Origin: Psychrobacter sp. JCM 18902
GTDB taxonomy: Bacteria; Pseudomonadota; Gammaproteobacteria; Pseudomonadales; Moraxellaceae
DNA length: 64,000 bases
Reading direction: 5' to 3'
Assembly: GCF_904846615.1 (NCBI RefSeq)
Contig: NZ_CAJHBK010000001.1
Coordinates: 2,604,001-2,668,000, forward strand
This document shows, one piece after another, positions 46,690-55,356 of the stretch (its first letter is position 1; each line of letters begins with the position of its first letter). Position numbers and translations under genes: made by a program. The notes under the pieces are model-generated. The model was not told the DNA's origin, made no database searches, and saw nothing but the letters and a program-made list of their open reading frames with translations.

Positions 46690-47289
46690 CTACTGCCCAA
46701 CACGTACCATGGCTGGGCGTAATAAACGACCGTTCAAGCTATAACCTTTTTGTAATACAGTACCGACAGTATCAGCCTCTGCTTCTTCATCGATACCCAC
46801 CGCTTCATGCAAATCCGCGTTGAATTTCTCGCCTTGTGGGTCAACCATTTCGACGCCGTTCTTATTTAATACGTCCAATAACGCTTTGTGCGTCAGTCTC
46901 ACCCCTTCTGTAACAGGGTCATCGGCATGGGCGCTTTCGATGGCGCGTTCTAAATTATCGACCACTTCTAATAGCTCTTTGGCAAATTTCTGCAAGGCAA
47001 AACGCTTGCTCTTATCCGCCTCTTGCTCCATGCGTTTTTGTGCATTGTAAGCTTCGGCATTGGCACGGGCGGTGACTTCTTTAGCTTGCTTTACTTCACC
47101 TTCTAGCTCAGCGATACGCGCTTTAAAGGTGTCGAGATCGATTTCATTTTCGATGGTCATCTCTTCACCTGAGTTATGCTTTGGATCAAACTCTTTCATA
47201 GTTTCTTCTAAAATACTGTCACTGTGTTCAATATTGTCATGCGCCACATTTTGCTCAGGCGATTCGTGGTTGGTATTTTGCTCGCTCAT
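46690..47289 (-). CDS. grpE: Nucleotide exchange factor GrpE
   Basis: 199-aa DnaK cochaperone that speeds ADP release. Acidic disordered N-terminus, long coiled-coil (about residues 50-110, FKARIAELEGEVKQAKEVTARANAEAYNAQKRMEQE) and beta-wing domain ending LQKGYSLNGRLLRPAMVRVGQ. Shine-Dalgarno AAGGAGC. Upstream of dnaK on the same strand. Confidence 0.96.
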   Translation of the reverse strand: MSEQNTNHESPEQNVAHDNIEHSDSILEETMKEFDPKHNSGEEMTIENEIDLDTFKARIAELEGEVKQAKEVTARANAEAYNAQKRMEQEADKSKRFALQKFAKELLEVVDNLERAIESAHADDPVTEGVRLTHKALLDVLNKNGVEMVDPQGEKFNADLHEAVGIDEEAEADTVGTVLQKGYSLNGRLLRPAMVRVGQ

Positions 47290-47743
47290 GATAGCTCCTT
47301 AGAATTTTAATGATGACAATTTATATAAGAGGCAACAAGTTCACTATTTGCTAGGGATACTATGCTCTTATTAAGTAATTAACCCGTCTTACACATTGTT
47401 TTTATGAGTACCTTCTACTAGCTGTTTGATAAAGGTGATGAAGGTAAATTTCAAGCCTAAGCCAAGGGAATTTTTCTAATTTACAACAAATATTGCCTAA
47501 ATCTGGACTAAAGTGCTCAAAACATAATTTTATAGGTGGTAAATGGCTACCCATGTTCGTTAACACAAGCTACAAGAAAGCAGTACTTATTCCAAAAAAC
47601 TTACCATTGGTACATAAGCCATTACCAAACAATACTCAACTTTATTTTTGATTACTCTATTATTGCTACAAATAGTATGGCTCATGTCAAAGTGAACGCT
47701 CATATATGACAACGCATACTGACAATCCTTAACGAGAAGTGTT
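47290..47743. other. Divergent intergenic region grpE / esterase
   Basis: 454 bp. On the - strand a weak sigma-32-like element CTTGAA (47455-47450), 12-nt spacer and CACCTTTA (47437-47430) could serve grpE, though spacing and -10 match are poor. The rest contains the + strand esterase promoter region; no gene is seen. Confidence 0.45.
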
Positions 47744-49147
47744 ATGTCTAAATCAACCGTGTTATCAATCAACGCGCTATTAAATAAAGCGCTGATGACG
47801 ATAAAGCTCGCATCAACAGATCGTATAGATAAGGGTATAAGAGAAGAAAATGGCACTCAAGAGAGTCGTTTGACCGTCAAACAAAAAGTACTTAGCTATA
47901 ACCCGTTGACGACTTGCCAGCCGCATACCTTGCACTATGCCATGAAAGGAGTCGGCTATCTGCCAACGCCACTATTAGAGAGCTTGGTTGGTTATTTGAA
48001 AGGACCTACCTCAAAACAATATCTGCACGCCGATGCTCACCTGCGTTTGATTCTCGCGGTGAATAGTAAGCTTAAAACGCCTCTTGAGCTGACACCAATG
48101 CATGAGCTGCGCGAAAGGTTCGCCGCTGACGCCGTGGCGATGCAAGCGCCGTACGTATGGCAGCAAACAAGTGACAATGTCATCGGCAACATGAAGCGAT
48201 TTACGAAAAAAAATCAGAAACTTGTGCATTGGGAAGACAAAGTGATTGCCAACGCTGATGATGGCGATATGACCATTCGCTGTTATCAATCAGACGCGAG
48301 CTCTCATGGCTTAGGGTTCAAAAAAGCGGATACTCATAATTCTGATGAAACAGTGCTGTTATATTTTCATGGGGGTGGATTTTGTATTGGTGATGTCAAT
48401 ACCCATCATGAATTTTGCCACGCGGTTTGTGAGCAGACGGGCTGGCCGATAGTCAGTGTTGATTATCGCTTAGCACCTGAGCATCCATCACCAGCGGCAT
48501 TAAAAGACTGTATCACTGCCTATGCTTGGCTGGCTGAGCATTGCCATACCTTAGGCGCTTTACCCTCGCGAATCGTGCTAGCAGGCGATAGTGCTGGCGG
48601 CGGATTGTCCACTTTGATTGCTCAACAACTCACTGCGCCCTCGCAAATCGCATGGTCAGATCTGGGCAGTGCAGGTCAAAAAATGTTCGATTTATTAGAG
48701 CGCTTACCAAAGCCGCTTGCACAAATGCCTTTATATCCTGTGACGGATATCGAAACGGATTATCCAAGTTGGGAGTTATATGGCGAGGGATTATTATTGG
48801 ATCATGCCGATGTGGCTGTATTTGATTCTGCTTGTTTAGATAACAGCCCCTTGCCACGCCAGCATATCCTTAACTGTCCGATGCTTGGTGACAATAGTAA
48901 AGTATGCCCGACTTACATTGTCGCCGCAGAATTAGACGTATTACGTGATGAAGCATTTGCTTATGCAAAGCAATTAAAGGTGCATGGTGTAGCAGTCGAG
49001 ACTCATACCATTCTTGGTGCGCCGCATGGTTTTATTCATTTTATGAGTATTCATCAAGGTATCGGACAAGCAACAGACGATATTATTAAAGGGTTTGCGA
49101 GCTTTGTGCGTGACGTTATCAATACCCAGTCACAATTAGCGGCATAG
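47744..49147 (+). CDS. Alpha/beta hydrolase, hormone-sensitive-lipase (esterase) family
   Basis: 467-aa carboxylesterase. Oxyanion-hole motif FHGGGFCIGD, nucleophile elbow LAGDSAGGGLS, catalytic Asp in VAAELDVLRDEAFAY and His in GAPHGFIHF, the order of HSL-type family IV esterases. The N-terminal 170 residues are longer than the core and precede a linker. No signal peptide. GAGAAG precedes the ATG. Confidence 0.88.
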   Translation: MSKSTVLSINALLNKALMTIKLASTDRIDKGIREENGTQESRLTVKQKVLSYNPLTTCQPHTLHYAMKGVGYLPTPLLESLVGYLKGPTSKQYLHADAHLRLILAVNSKLKTPLELTPMHELRERFAADAVAMQAPYVWQQTSDNVIGNMKRFTKKNQKLVHWEDKVIANADDGDMTIRCYQSDASSHGLGFKKADTHNSDETVLLYFHGGGFCIGDVNTHHEFCHAVCEQTGWPIVSVDYRLAPEHPSPAALKDCITAYAWLAEHCHTLGALPSRIVLAGDSAGGGLSTLIAQQLTAPSQIAWSDLGSAGQKMFDLLERLPKPLAQMPLYPVTDIETDYPSWELYGEGLLLDHADVAVFDSACLDNSPLPRQHILNCPMLGDNSKVCPTYIVAAELDVLRDEAFAYAKQLKVHGVAVETHTILGAPHGFIHFMSIHQGIGQATDDIIKGFASFVRDVINTQSQLAA

Positions 49148-49256
49148 TTATCAACACAGTTGTATAAGAAAGTGCTGGTTCATTTATAAAATAGAATGGT
49201 GCTGCCACTATTTAAACGTTACTTTTTTAAGCATTGTTTTCTTAAATATGACTTTC

Positions 49257-50528
49257 TTAAACGTTATCTTCAACATGACCATTCATAGTGATCAGCCAAA
49301 TCTCTGAGCGCGAGCCCAGTCGAAACGGAATGCCCCAAAAGCCGTAACCAGATGACACCACGAAGTGACTGTCATTGATGACCTCATAGCCATAGCCCAA
49401 GCGGTTAATGGCTTTGACAATGAAGTTGGCGGGGAATATTTGACCGTTATGAGTATGCCCTGAGAGCTGTAAATCAATCGGCATTTGACTGTGCTCAGCA
49501 ATATCACTTGGTCTGTGATCTAGCAGTATCACTGGCTGTGTAGTATCAACTTGAGCCAGTAGATCGGTTGTGGCTACCCGCTGTCTTTTATGGTTATCAA
49601 AACGCCCAACCAGCCAGATTGGTTGACCTTCATGCTCGATACCGATTACTTCGTCATTTAACAACTGCACGCCAGCAGCACGCAACGCTTGGGCAATCGG
49701 CTGCTCATGCCCGTATAAATCATGATTGCCCAATGTCGCATAGACACCATACGGCAGGCTTTCGCATAACTCCGCCAAGTTTTTTGCCATATTATAATCA
49801 GTAAATGCTTGCGTATTATCATCCATGATATCGCCCGGCATCAGCAGTATCTCTGCTTTATGCTGCACAATAAGATGATGCAGCCTATCTATTGCACCGC
49901 TACCAAACAATCGTCCGATATGTAAGTCGCTAGCGACCGCAATACGTAATGGCTTAGCCAAAGGTTTATCAATATTAATAGATAACTCACGTACCACAGG
50001 CGCATAAGCACTATATAAGGCGTAAACAAATAACCCGATAAATATTGCCAATGCCAATATGCGCAACCCAAAATCGACGGTAGCCGTTTTAGCGAGCGCA
50101 TCACCAGTTAGCGATGTGATTAACCAATAGCCACCATAAAATAGGCTGGTAACTAAAGCCGTCAATAGCATAAAGTGCATGACTAACATCCAACCACTGA
50201 TCCAGCGATAGCTATTTTTAAATGCTCTATTGACACTGAGTAGCAGCAAACCGTTGGTAATAACGAATACAATAACCCATACCGAAGTTTGCAAATCTGC
50301 TGTCTGCCAAGGCTGTAACCACCATTGCACGCTTAGAGCTGCACCGACACTAAACAGCTGCAATAGCACAAAAATGGTGATAAAAAATGCGTAGCGCATG
50401 AAAAATCCTTGAGTATGATGGCGTAAATGCAGTGTATTTTCAGCTGACAAGACGAGCAAAGTAGCTATTAGCCAGCCTAACAGCAAATAAAAACCTCTAC
50501 TATTTAGATATGGTAGAGGCTTTATCAT
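49257..50528 (-). CDS. Membrane-anchored metallophosphoesterase A
   Basis: 423 aa. Five or six N-terminal hydrophobic helices (to about residue 175) are followed by a calcineurin-like phosphoesterase domain with VASDLHIGRLFG, MPGDIMDDN, ATLGNHDLYG and LSGHTHNGQIFPA, giving the two-metal ligand set. The catalytic domain resembles the YaeI/YkuE group; the substrate is unknown (lipid headgroups such as UDP-diacylglucosamine are hydrolysed by relatives). It follows paralogue B by 27 bp, so the two are probably cotranscribed. Confidence 0.87.
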   Translation of the reverse strand: MIKPLPYLNSRGFYLLLGWLIATLLVLSAENTLHLRHHTQGFFMRYAFFITIFVLLQLFSVGAALSVQWWLQPWQTADLQTSVWVIVFVITNGLLLLSVNRAFKNSYRWISGWMLVMHFMLLTALVTSLFYGGYWLITSLTGDALAKTATVDFGLRILALAIFIGLFVYALYSAYAPVVRELSINIDKPLAKPLRIAVASDLHIGRLFGSGAIDRLHHLIVQHKAEILLMPGDIMDDNTQAFTDYNMAKNLAELCESLPYGVYATLGNHDLYGHEQPIAQALRAAGVQLLNDEVIGIEHEGQPIWLVGRFDNHKRQRVATTDLLAQVDTTQPVILLDHRPSDIAEHSQMPIDLQLSGHTHNGQIFPANFIVKAINRLGYGYEVINDSHFVVSSGYGFWGIPFRLGSRSEIWLITMNGHVEDNV

Positions 50529-50555
50529 AGGGATAACACTGTTTATTTAAATGGC

Positions 50556-51611
50556 TCATACACCAGACTGCAACGTGATTATCCAAATCTCAGAACGCGT
50601 ACCCAGTCTAAATGGTACGGGACCGATACCATAACCAGAGGTCACCAAAAACTGCGTATCGGCTATTTTTTTGCTGCCATAGTTTAGTGGTGTCAACCAA
50701 TCCATCAATATCGTTAACGGAAATATCTGCCCGCCATGGGTATGCCCAGACAGATGCAAATCGACTGGCAGGGCGCTAGGACGATGTTCCAAAAATATCA
50801 CTGGTTTTTCTGTCTCTACTTGTGTCAATAACTCATCTGCTGACAGTCTGGTACGATCGATGTCATTAGAACGCCCCACCAGCCATACTGAATCATCTAA
50901 TAGCACACTCTCATTATCAAGCGCTTTGATGCCAGCCTCTTCCACCGCCTGTGTGATCTGTTGGTCATAACCGAAATAATCGTGATTGCCTAAAGTCGCG
51001 TAGACGCCAAGCGGTGCCTTTAGCTTTGATAGCTGCTCATGCATATTGGTATTATCGTAAGCAATGGTATTGTCATTCATAATGTCACCAGCGATAACCA
51101 CGACATCGGGATGTTGCGCATTGATAAGGTCAATCATTTTCTTTATCTGCCGATTACCAAACCATCTACCCAAATGCGTATCAGAGACAAGCGCGATATC
51201 CATTGGTTTAGCCAGCGGTTTGTCAATCGTAACAGTTAGACGATGTACGACGGGCGAATAAGCATTAAATACCGCTAAGCTAACAATGGCGACATAAACT
51301 GTAATGGCAAAGGTACGCAAGAGTATTGGACGAGATTTTTGTTTAAAGAGCCGATAGACAATGAGCGCAACTACAGAAGTTATCAAACCAGCATAAAACA
51401 TAAAACCTTGCAAAATACTAACGACCAGATAAACATGAAAGCGCTCACCCCAAAACTCAGTCAAGCCATAAATGAGAGCACTATTATTAATAATAAAGAC
51501 AGCAGCTATCAGCACAGCTTTGGCGGCAGTCGTTTTTGGCTTTATTAACCAGTAAATAAGAACGGTGGTCATAACAGCTAGCAACTGAGTAAAAACGATG
51601 AAGAACCACAT
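50556..51611 (-). CDS. Membrane-anchored metallophosphoesterase B
   Basis: 351 aa, the same architecture as the neighbour with fewer membrane helices (four, to about residue 120). Motifs VSDTHLGRWFG, IAGDIMNDN, TLGNHDYFGYD and LSGHTHGGQIFPL. The shared phrase INIDKPLAKPL/TIDKPLAKPM before the first motif and the near-identical C-terminus (VSSGYGFWGIPFRLGSRSEIWLI versus VTSGYGIGPVPFRLGTRSEIWII) show tandem duplication. First gene of the pair. Confidence 0.87.
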   Translation of the reverse strand: MWFFIVFTQLLAVMTTVLIYWLIKPKTTAAKAVLIAAVFIINNSALIYGLTEFWGERFHVYLVVSILQGFMFYAGLITSVVALIVYRLFKQKSRPILLRTFAITVYVAIVSLAVFNAYSPVVHRLTVTIDKPLAKPMDIALVSDTHLGRWFGNRQIKKMIDLINAQHPDVVVIAGDIMNDNTIAYDNTNMHEQLSKLKAPLGVYATLGNHDYFGYDQQITQAVEEAGIKALDNESVLLDDSVWLVGRSNDIDRTRLSADELLTQVETEKPVIFLEHRPSALPVDLHLSGHTHGGQIFPLTILMDWLTPLNYGSKKIADTQFLVTSGYGIGPVPFRLGTRSEIWIITLQSGV

Positions 51612-51759
51612 AGTAAGGTCTAATCAGATAGAGATAACGCTATCTTACGTGAAAAATTTGATGCTCTGGATATAGCCTCCTTTTTTCCACGAAAACTTCA
51701 TATACTTTACGCCCAAGGTGCTGTTGCCACAAAACTAAATGGTTGCCACTAAACGTACT

Positions 51760-52221
51760 TTAACGTTTATCTGGTGCTATTTTGCAAACGCCATTAGCGC
51801 AATCTTGCATCACTGCTTTGCCATAAACCAACTTGGTCACCCAGTTCGGAATTCTATAGCGATTGCGCGCGACATAAGGATAAGCCAAGTCGCCAAGTTG
51901 TTTGACTACTGGCAAAAACAACAACGGTGACCATTTAACGCCGCCCGTTCTGTAGAGCAGTCGTACGGCATCCATGTGCGTATACCAATTGCCGTAGCTG
52001 TCTTGCATACACATATAAGTCATCGCATCCTTACGGCTAAATCCTGCGGCGGCCAACTCATCAACCCCCTCGTCTACAGGAACTAAGTGTATCTTTTCCG
52101 GTTGACGTTTTTTCATATTATGCGCCTCGGTGCTGCATATCACGCACGCATCATCGTAGTACATGGTAATGGACAAATTCGCTTGCTCTCTATAACTGTT
52201 GATATGATTTTGGATAATCAT
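51760..52221 (-). CDS. DCC family (DUF393) thiol-disulfide oxidoreductase-like protein
   Basis: 153 aa. Signature YYDDACVICSTEAHNM (D-x2-C-x2-C) near residue 25, with a Val-Pro-Val segment and a Cys pair at the end (DCANGVCK). Function of DCC proteins is not settled. Starts 1 bp after the desaturase stop with an AAGGAG that lies in the last desaturase codons, so the two are translated from one mRNA. This suggests a role linked to desaturation or its electron supply; that is inference. Confidence 0.88.
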   Translation of the reverse strand: MIIQNHINSYREQANLSITMYYDDACVICSTEAHNMKKRQPEKIHLVPVDEGVDELAAAGFSRKDAMTYMCMQDSYGNWYTHMDAVRLLYRTGGVKWSPLLFLPVVKQLGDLAYPYVARNRYRIPNWVTKLVYGKAVMQDCANGVCKIAPDKR

Positions 52222-52222
52222 C

Positions 52223-53092
52223 TTACGACTCCTTTATGAGTGATATCTCAGTATCAAGACTATTAGATTTTTGAGTCACGCTAGATTGTTGGTGCTGATT
52301 GGCTGCGGCTAAAAGAGGGATGACTGGCTGCTGCGTCCACTGCGGCGCAGCACTGTCTAAGCGCTTGGCAAGCATCGGTAAATGATTGGTTGGCACCGCT
52401 GGGAATAAGTGATGCTCGATGTGATAGAGTAAGTTAAAAGTCAGTAAATTAATCAATGGATGACGCTCGCTGCGCGCATATACTACCTCATCACAACCAT
52501 GATGGACGCTCCATACTGCAAAGAATCCTACCATCGTATTGGCCAATATCATCACCAATACGTGATATATCAAAACTGGATGCGTCGTGATAAAAGCAGC
52601 GACAATCACTGCGAAAATAAGCAACAGATCAAAGCCAACGAGTATACGATTGCGGCTACTACCATGCGTCAAGCCAAACCACTGAATCATAATCGAAAAA
52701 ATACCACCGCCTAATATCGCCTGATACCAAGGCAGACGAGCCCAATTACCCTCGACATCGCTGTCACCCAGTGGATCTCTATGATGATTGAGATGAGTAT
52801 GCCGAATGGCATGCGTGCTACAGAGCATCGTGATACTGAGAAAAAACAGCATGGTTTCAGTGGCAAGCTTCTCTACTCCCAACGTTCGATGATAACAATC
52901 ATGGGCTTGTCTCAGTGCGGCAGTAAAAAAGAAAAATGTCGCCACAAGTGCAAGCAACCACCACCCTTGCCACGCGCTCCACCATGACAATAATAAAAAA
53001 GGCAAAGATAAGAAAATATTATAAACAGTCTCGCCAAGACTAAGCTGTCGCAAATCTTGCCATTCAACACTGGCTAACGAAGGATGACGCAT
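52223..53092 (-). CDS. Membrane fatty acid desaturase 1
   Basis: 289-aa di-iron membrane desaturase. His boxes HDCYH, HTHLNHH and HIEHHLFPAVP are all present, with hydrophobic helices before and between them. Introduces double bonds in membrane acyl chains, a cold-adaptation function. AAGGAGAA precedes the start. Shares the N-terminal VEWQDLRQLSLGETVYNI segment with desaturase 2 (55357-56310). A 20-bp inverted repeat 83-102 bp upstream is identical to one upstream of the GbsR-like regulator. Confidence 0.9.
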   Translation of the reverse strand: MRHPSLASVEWQDLRQLSLGETVYNIFLSLPFLLLSWWSAWQGWWLLALVATFFFFTAALRQAHDCYHRTLGVEKLATETMLFFLSITMLCSTHAIRHTHLNHHRDPLGDSDVEGNWARLPWYQAILGGGIFSIMIQWFGLTHGSSRNRILVGFDLLLIFAVIVAAFITTHPVLIYHVLVMILANTMVGFFAVWSVHHGCDEVVYARSERHPLINLLTFNLLYHIEHHLFPAVPTNHLPMLAKRLDSAAPQWTQQPVIPLLAAANQHQQSSVTQKSNSLDTEISLIKES

Positions 53093-53174
53093 GATGTTCT
53101 CCTTACTTGGTGATAAGCAGTAGCTGTCTTGCTGGAGCGACTACTTAATTTAATCGGCTGTTTTAATTTACTTT

Positions 53175-53194
53175 ATTTCTGTCAATAGTGAAAT
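53175..53194. promoter_or_regulatory. Operator site O1 upstream of desaturase 1
   Basis: ATTTCTGTCAATAGTGAAAT, inverted arms ATTTC/GAAAT. It is identical to the site at 57051-57070 and shares 16 of 20 bases with 56407-56426. On the - strand it contains TTGACA, a consensus -35. Confidence 0.7.
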
Positions 53195-53207
53195 TATTAG
53201 ATAAATT

Positions 53208-53666
53208 TTATTTATGTTTAGGTAGTGCTATTAAACCTGTGATGATAGCGCTGACACCGCCATTACAGCAAAATAAAATATCACTTGTCATAGAAGAATT
53301 TACAGAGCCATCCCCTATCATGAACCAAACTACGAATAAAAACGTGCTTATAAAACCTATTATAAATATAGGAAAAACCTTCGCTACCGAATGAAAATAT
53401 ATTTCGAATTTAGAGACGATATAACCTGCCAATAACGCTGGTAGTAAACCTCCAAAAAAACCTGCTAGGATAAATACTGGGGCTATCTTGACGAAGAGTA
53501 GTGAATCTCGTAGTGGAATGCCAATATCTATCAACATTCCTATCGCTATATATAAAAAGAGAATTACACCTCCTACCACCCCGCCTAATAATCCATAAGT
53601 TCCTATTACCTTAGCTTTAGGATAGCTGGATGCTGTGGCTGTAGCGCTAATCTCAATATCACTCAT
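53208..53666 (-). CDS. Small four-helix membrane protein A
   Basis: 152 aa from the ATG at 53666 (GGAGG 6 nt upstream). Four hydrophobic segments: about residues 24-48, 60-85, 97-118 and 133-147. Contains FGGLLPALLAGYIVSK and ends ITGLIALPKHK. It resembles membrane protein B (54739-55239), which has LGFIPALLTGVIVAYK and IALPK, suggesting ancient duplication. Function unknown. Codon use is AT-rich. Two parS-like sequences lie just upstream. Confidence 0.7.
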   Translation of the reverse strand: MSDIEISATATASSYPKAKVIGTYGLLGGVVGGVILFLYIAIGMLIDIGIPLRDSLLFVKIAPVFILAGFFGGLLPALLAGYIVSKFEIYFHSVAKVFPIFIIGFISTFLFVVWFMIGDGSVNSSMTSDILFCCNGGVSAIITGLIALPKHK

Positions 53667-53682
53667 ACACACCTCCATTTAG

Positions 53683-53696
53683 GTTTCACATGAAAC
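53683..53696. other. parS-like site 1 (degenerate)
   Basis: GTTTCACATGAAAC; with flanks it matches the 16-bp parS consensus TGTTTCACGTGAAACA at 14 of 16 positions (centre G to A, first base changed). Confidence 0.4.
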
Positions 53697-53720
53697 AAAG
53701 AATCCTATGATAAAGACTAC

Positions 53721-53734
53721 GTTTCACATGAAAC
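53721..53734. other. parS-like site 2 (degenerate)
   Basis: A second GTTTCACATGAAAC, 38 bp from the first, same core and also 14/16 to parS. Both are between the epimerase stop and the start of membrane protein A. Confidence 0.4.
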
Positions 53735-53749
53735 AACCTTCATAAGTAT

Positions 53750-54715
53750 CTATGACTTCTGCTCTTCTAAAGCTTGCTTCAGTGTTGGCTGTTTAAAATC
53801 ATAACCTGCGTCCTGTAATGCTTGCGGCACTACTTTTTGACCATCAATTAATAGAGTCGACATCTCACCAAATATCAGCTTAAGCAGAAAATTGGGTAAA
53901 GTAAAAAAGGTAGGACGGTGTAGCCATGCTCCAAGCGTTTTGGTAAAAGTATGATTGGTCACTGGATTAGGCGCAGTGAGGTTATACACCAGCACTGGCG
54001 TATCATTGATAGTTTCTAACGAGTGATCATCGGTAGTCTGAGTGTCCGCATAATTAGCAAGATGCTTTTCAATGATGAATATCACCGCCCCAACCCAGTC
54101 TTCACGACTGATCCAGCTCATGATTTGTTTGCCATCACCTAACTGTCCACCAACGCCCATTTTAAATGGGGTTAATAACTTACCAAGCATCCCGCCATCA
54201 GGATGGATAACCACCCCAGTGCGCACGATAGCCACAGGCACGCCATGTTTAGTGGCTTTGAGCGCTAACTGCTCCCATTCATGACATAATTGATGGGCAA
54301 AATCAGTTTCAAAACCACTGCTTTCGGTAAGAGGTTTATCGCCTTGTGCGCCATACCAGCCAATCGCAGAGCCGCTGACCATTAGCTTGGGCTTAATACT
54401 GGTGCGCTTAATAAATGCCAATAAGGATTCGGTAGGCTTGATACGGCTGGCGAGCAACTGCTCTTTGCGCGCATCGCTCCAGCGCGAGTCAGCAATGCCT
54501 GCGCCTGCTAGGTTTAAGATAACATCAAAGCTTTTATCCGAACTCGCTAGCTCATCGTAGGTCATCATGCTGATCGCGTCAGGATGCGTTTGGCTGCTAT
54601 CGCGTGTTAGCCATGTAATGTGTAAGTCCTTATCCTGCGTACGATAGCGTTTGATCAGCTCGCCACTAAAAGCACTGCCTAAAAAGCCTGAGCCACCACT
54701 GATTAAAATATTCAT
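53750..54715 (-). CDS. TIGR01777 family epimerase/oxidoreductase (YfcH-like)
   Basis: Atypical extended SDR, 321 aa. NAD(P) motif ISGGSGFLGSAFSGEL, then NLAGAGIADSRWSDARKEQLLASRI, SGSAIGWYGAQGD, the WISREDWVGAV stretch and a C-terminal DUF1731 domain ending PQALQDAGYDFKQPTLKQAL. The physiological substrate of the family is unknown. Flanked on both sides by related four-helix membrane proteins. Confidence 0.92.
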   Translation of the reverse strand: MNILISGGSGFLGSAFSGELIKRYRTQDKDLHITWLTRDSSQTHPDAISMMTYDELASSDKSFDVILNLAGAGIADSRWSDARKEQLLASRIKPTESLLAFIKRTSIKPKLMVSGSAIGWYGAQGDKPLTESSGFETDFAHQLCHEWEQLALKATKHGVPVAIVRTGVVIHPDGGMLGKLLTPFKMGVGGQLGDGKQIMSWISREDWVGAVIFIIEKHLANYADTQTTDDHSLETINDTPVLVYNLTAPNPVTNHTFTKTLGAWLHRPTFFTLPNFLLKLIFGEMSTLLIDGQKVVPQALQDAGYDFKQPTLKQALEEQKS

Positions 54716-54738
54716 GTCCTACTCCCTATATTTTTCGC

Positions 54739-55239
54739 TTATCGTTTAGTAAAACTTAATCCGTTACAGCCATCGTCTACTTTTTTAGTACTAACATCAA
54801 AATGACTTTTACATACTTTTGGTAAAGCAATGCGGCTGGCAATCGCTGAATTGATTGCGCCAAACAATCCTATACCAATCATAAAGGCCAGTAGCACGCC
54901 AACCTCTATCCATGAGTTGATGCCTAAATATAGGATGATTGCACCCATATAACCTGCTGACGTTATAAACCCCACTAAAAATGTCGTGCGTAGACTCTTA
55001 TGATCACCGCGCCATATCTGCTTATAAGCGACGATAACACCCGTTAATAAAGCAGGAATAAAACCAAGCAGACCAACATAGAGTAATGGCTGGTAACCAA
55101 TTTGGGCAAAATCCGCATCCCTAAAAACAAACAATAAACCCAGCTCTGCAATCACTCCACCAACTAAGCTACCAAACCCTGCAAACAAAATAATCACTTG
55201 TAGATAAGGATACACACCTAACTCATTATTCGTTTTCAT
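54739..55239 (-). CDS. Small four-helix membrane protein B
   Basis: 166 aa. Hydrophobic segments at about residues 13-37, 50-70, 84-106 and 112-135. Contains GLLGFIPALLTGVIVAYKQIW and SRIALPKVC, paralleling protein A. The C-terminus carries two Cys and Lys residues. GGGATAA Shine-Dalgarno sequence. Function unknown; immediately downstream of desaturase 2 on the same strand. Confidence 0.7.
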   Translation of the reverse strand: MKTNNELGVYPYLQVIILFAGFGSLVGGVIAELGLLFVFRDADFAQIGYQPLLYVGLLGFIPALLTGVIVAYKQIWRGDHKSLRTTFLVGFITSAGYMGAIILYLGINSWIEVGVLLAFMIGIGLFGAINSAIASRIALPKVCKSHFDVSTKKVDDGCNGLSFTKR

Positions 55240-55356
55240 TCTATTTATCCCATTAACATTCGTCGTTAATTCAGTATAAATATGGTGTTGCCAAAGCCAA
55301 TGAAATTCCTGTGGATAATTGGTGGATAAGTATCTTGATTTTGTTTTACCTACTAA

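Noticed and set aside
47429..47455. Heat-shock promoter for grpE
   Set aside because: The -35 CTTGAA is good but spacing (12 nt) and the CACCTTTA -10 are poor, so it is not listed as a feature of its own.
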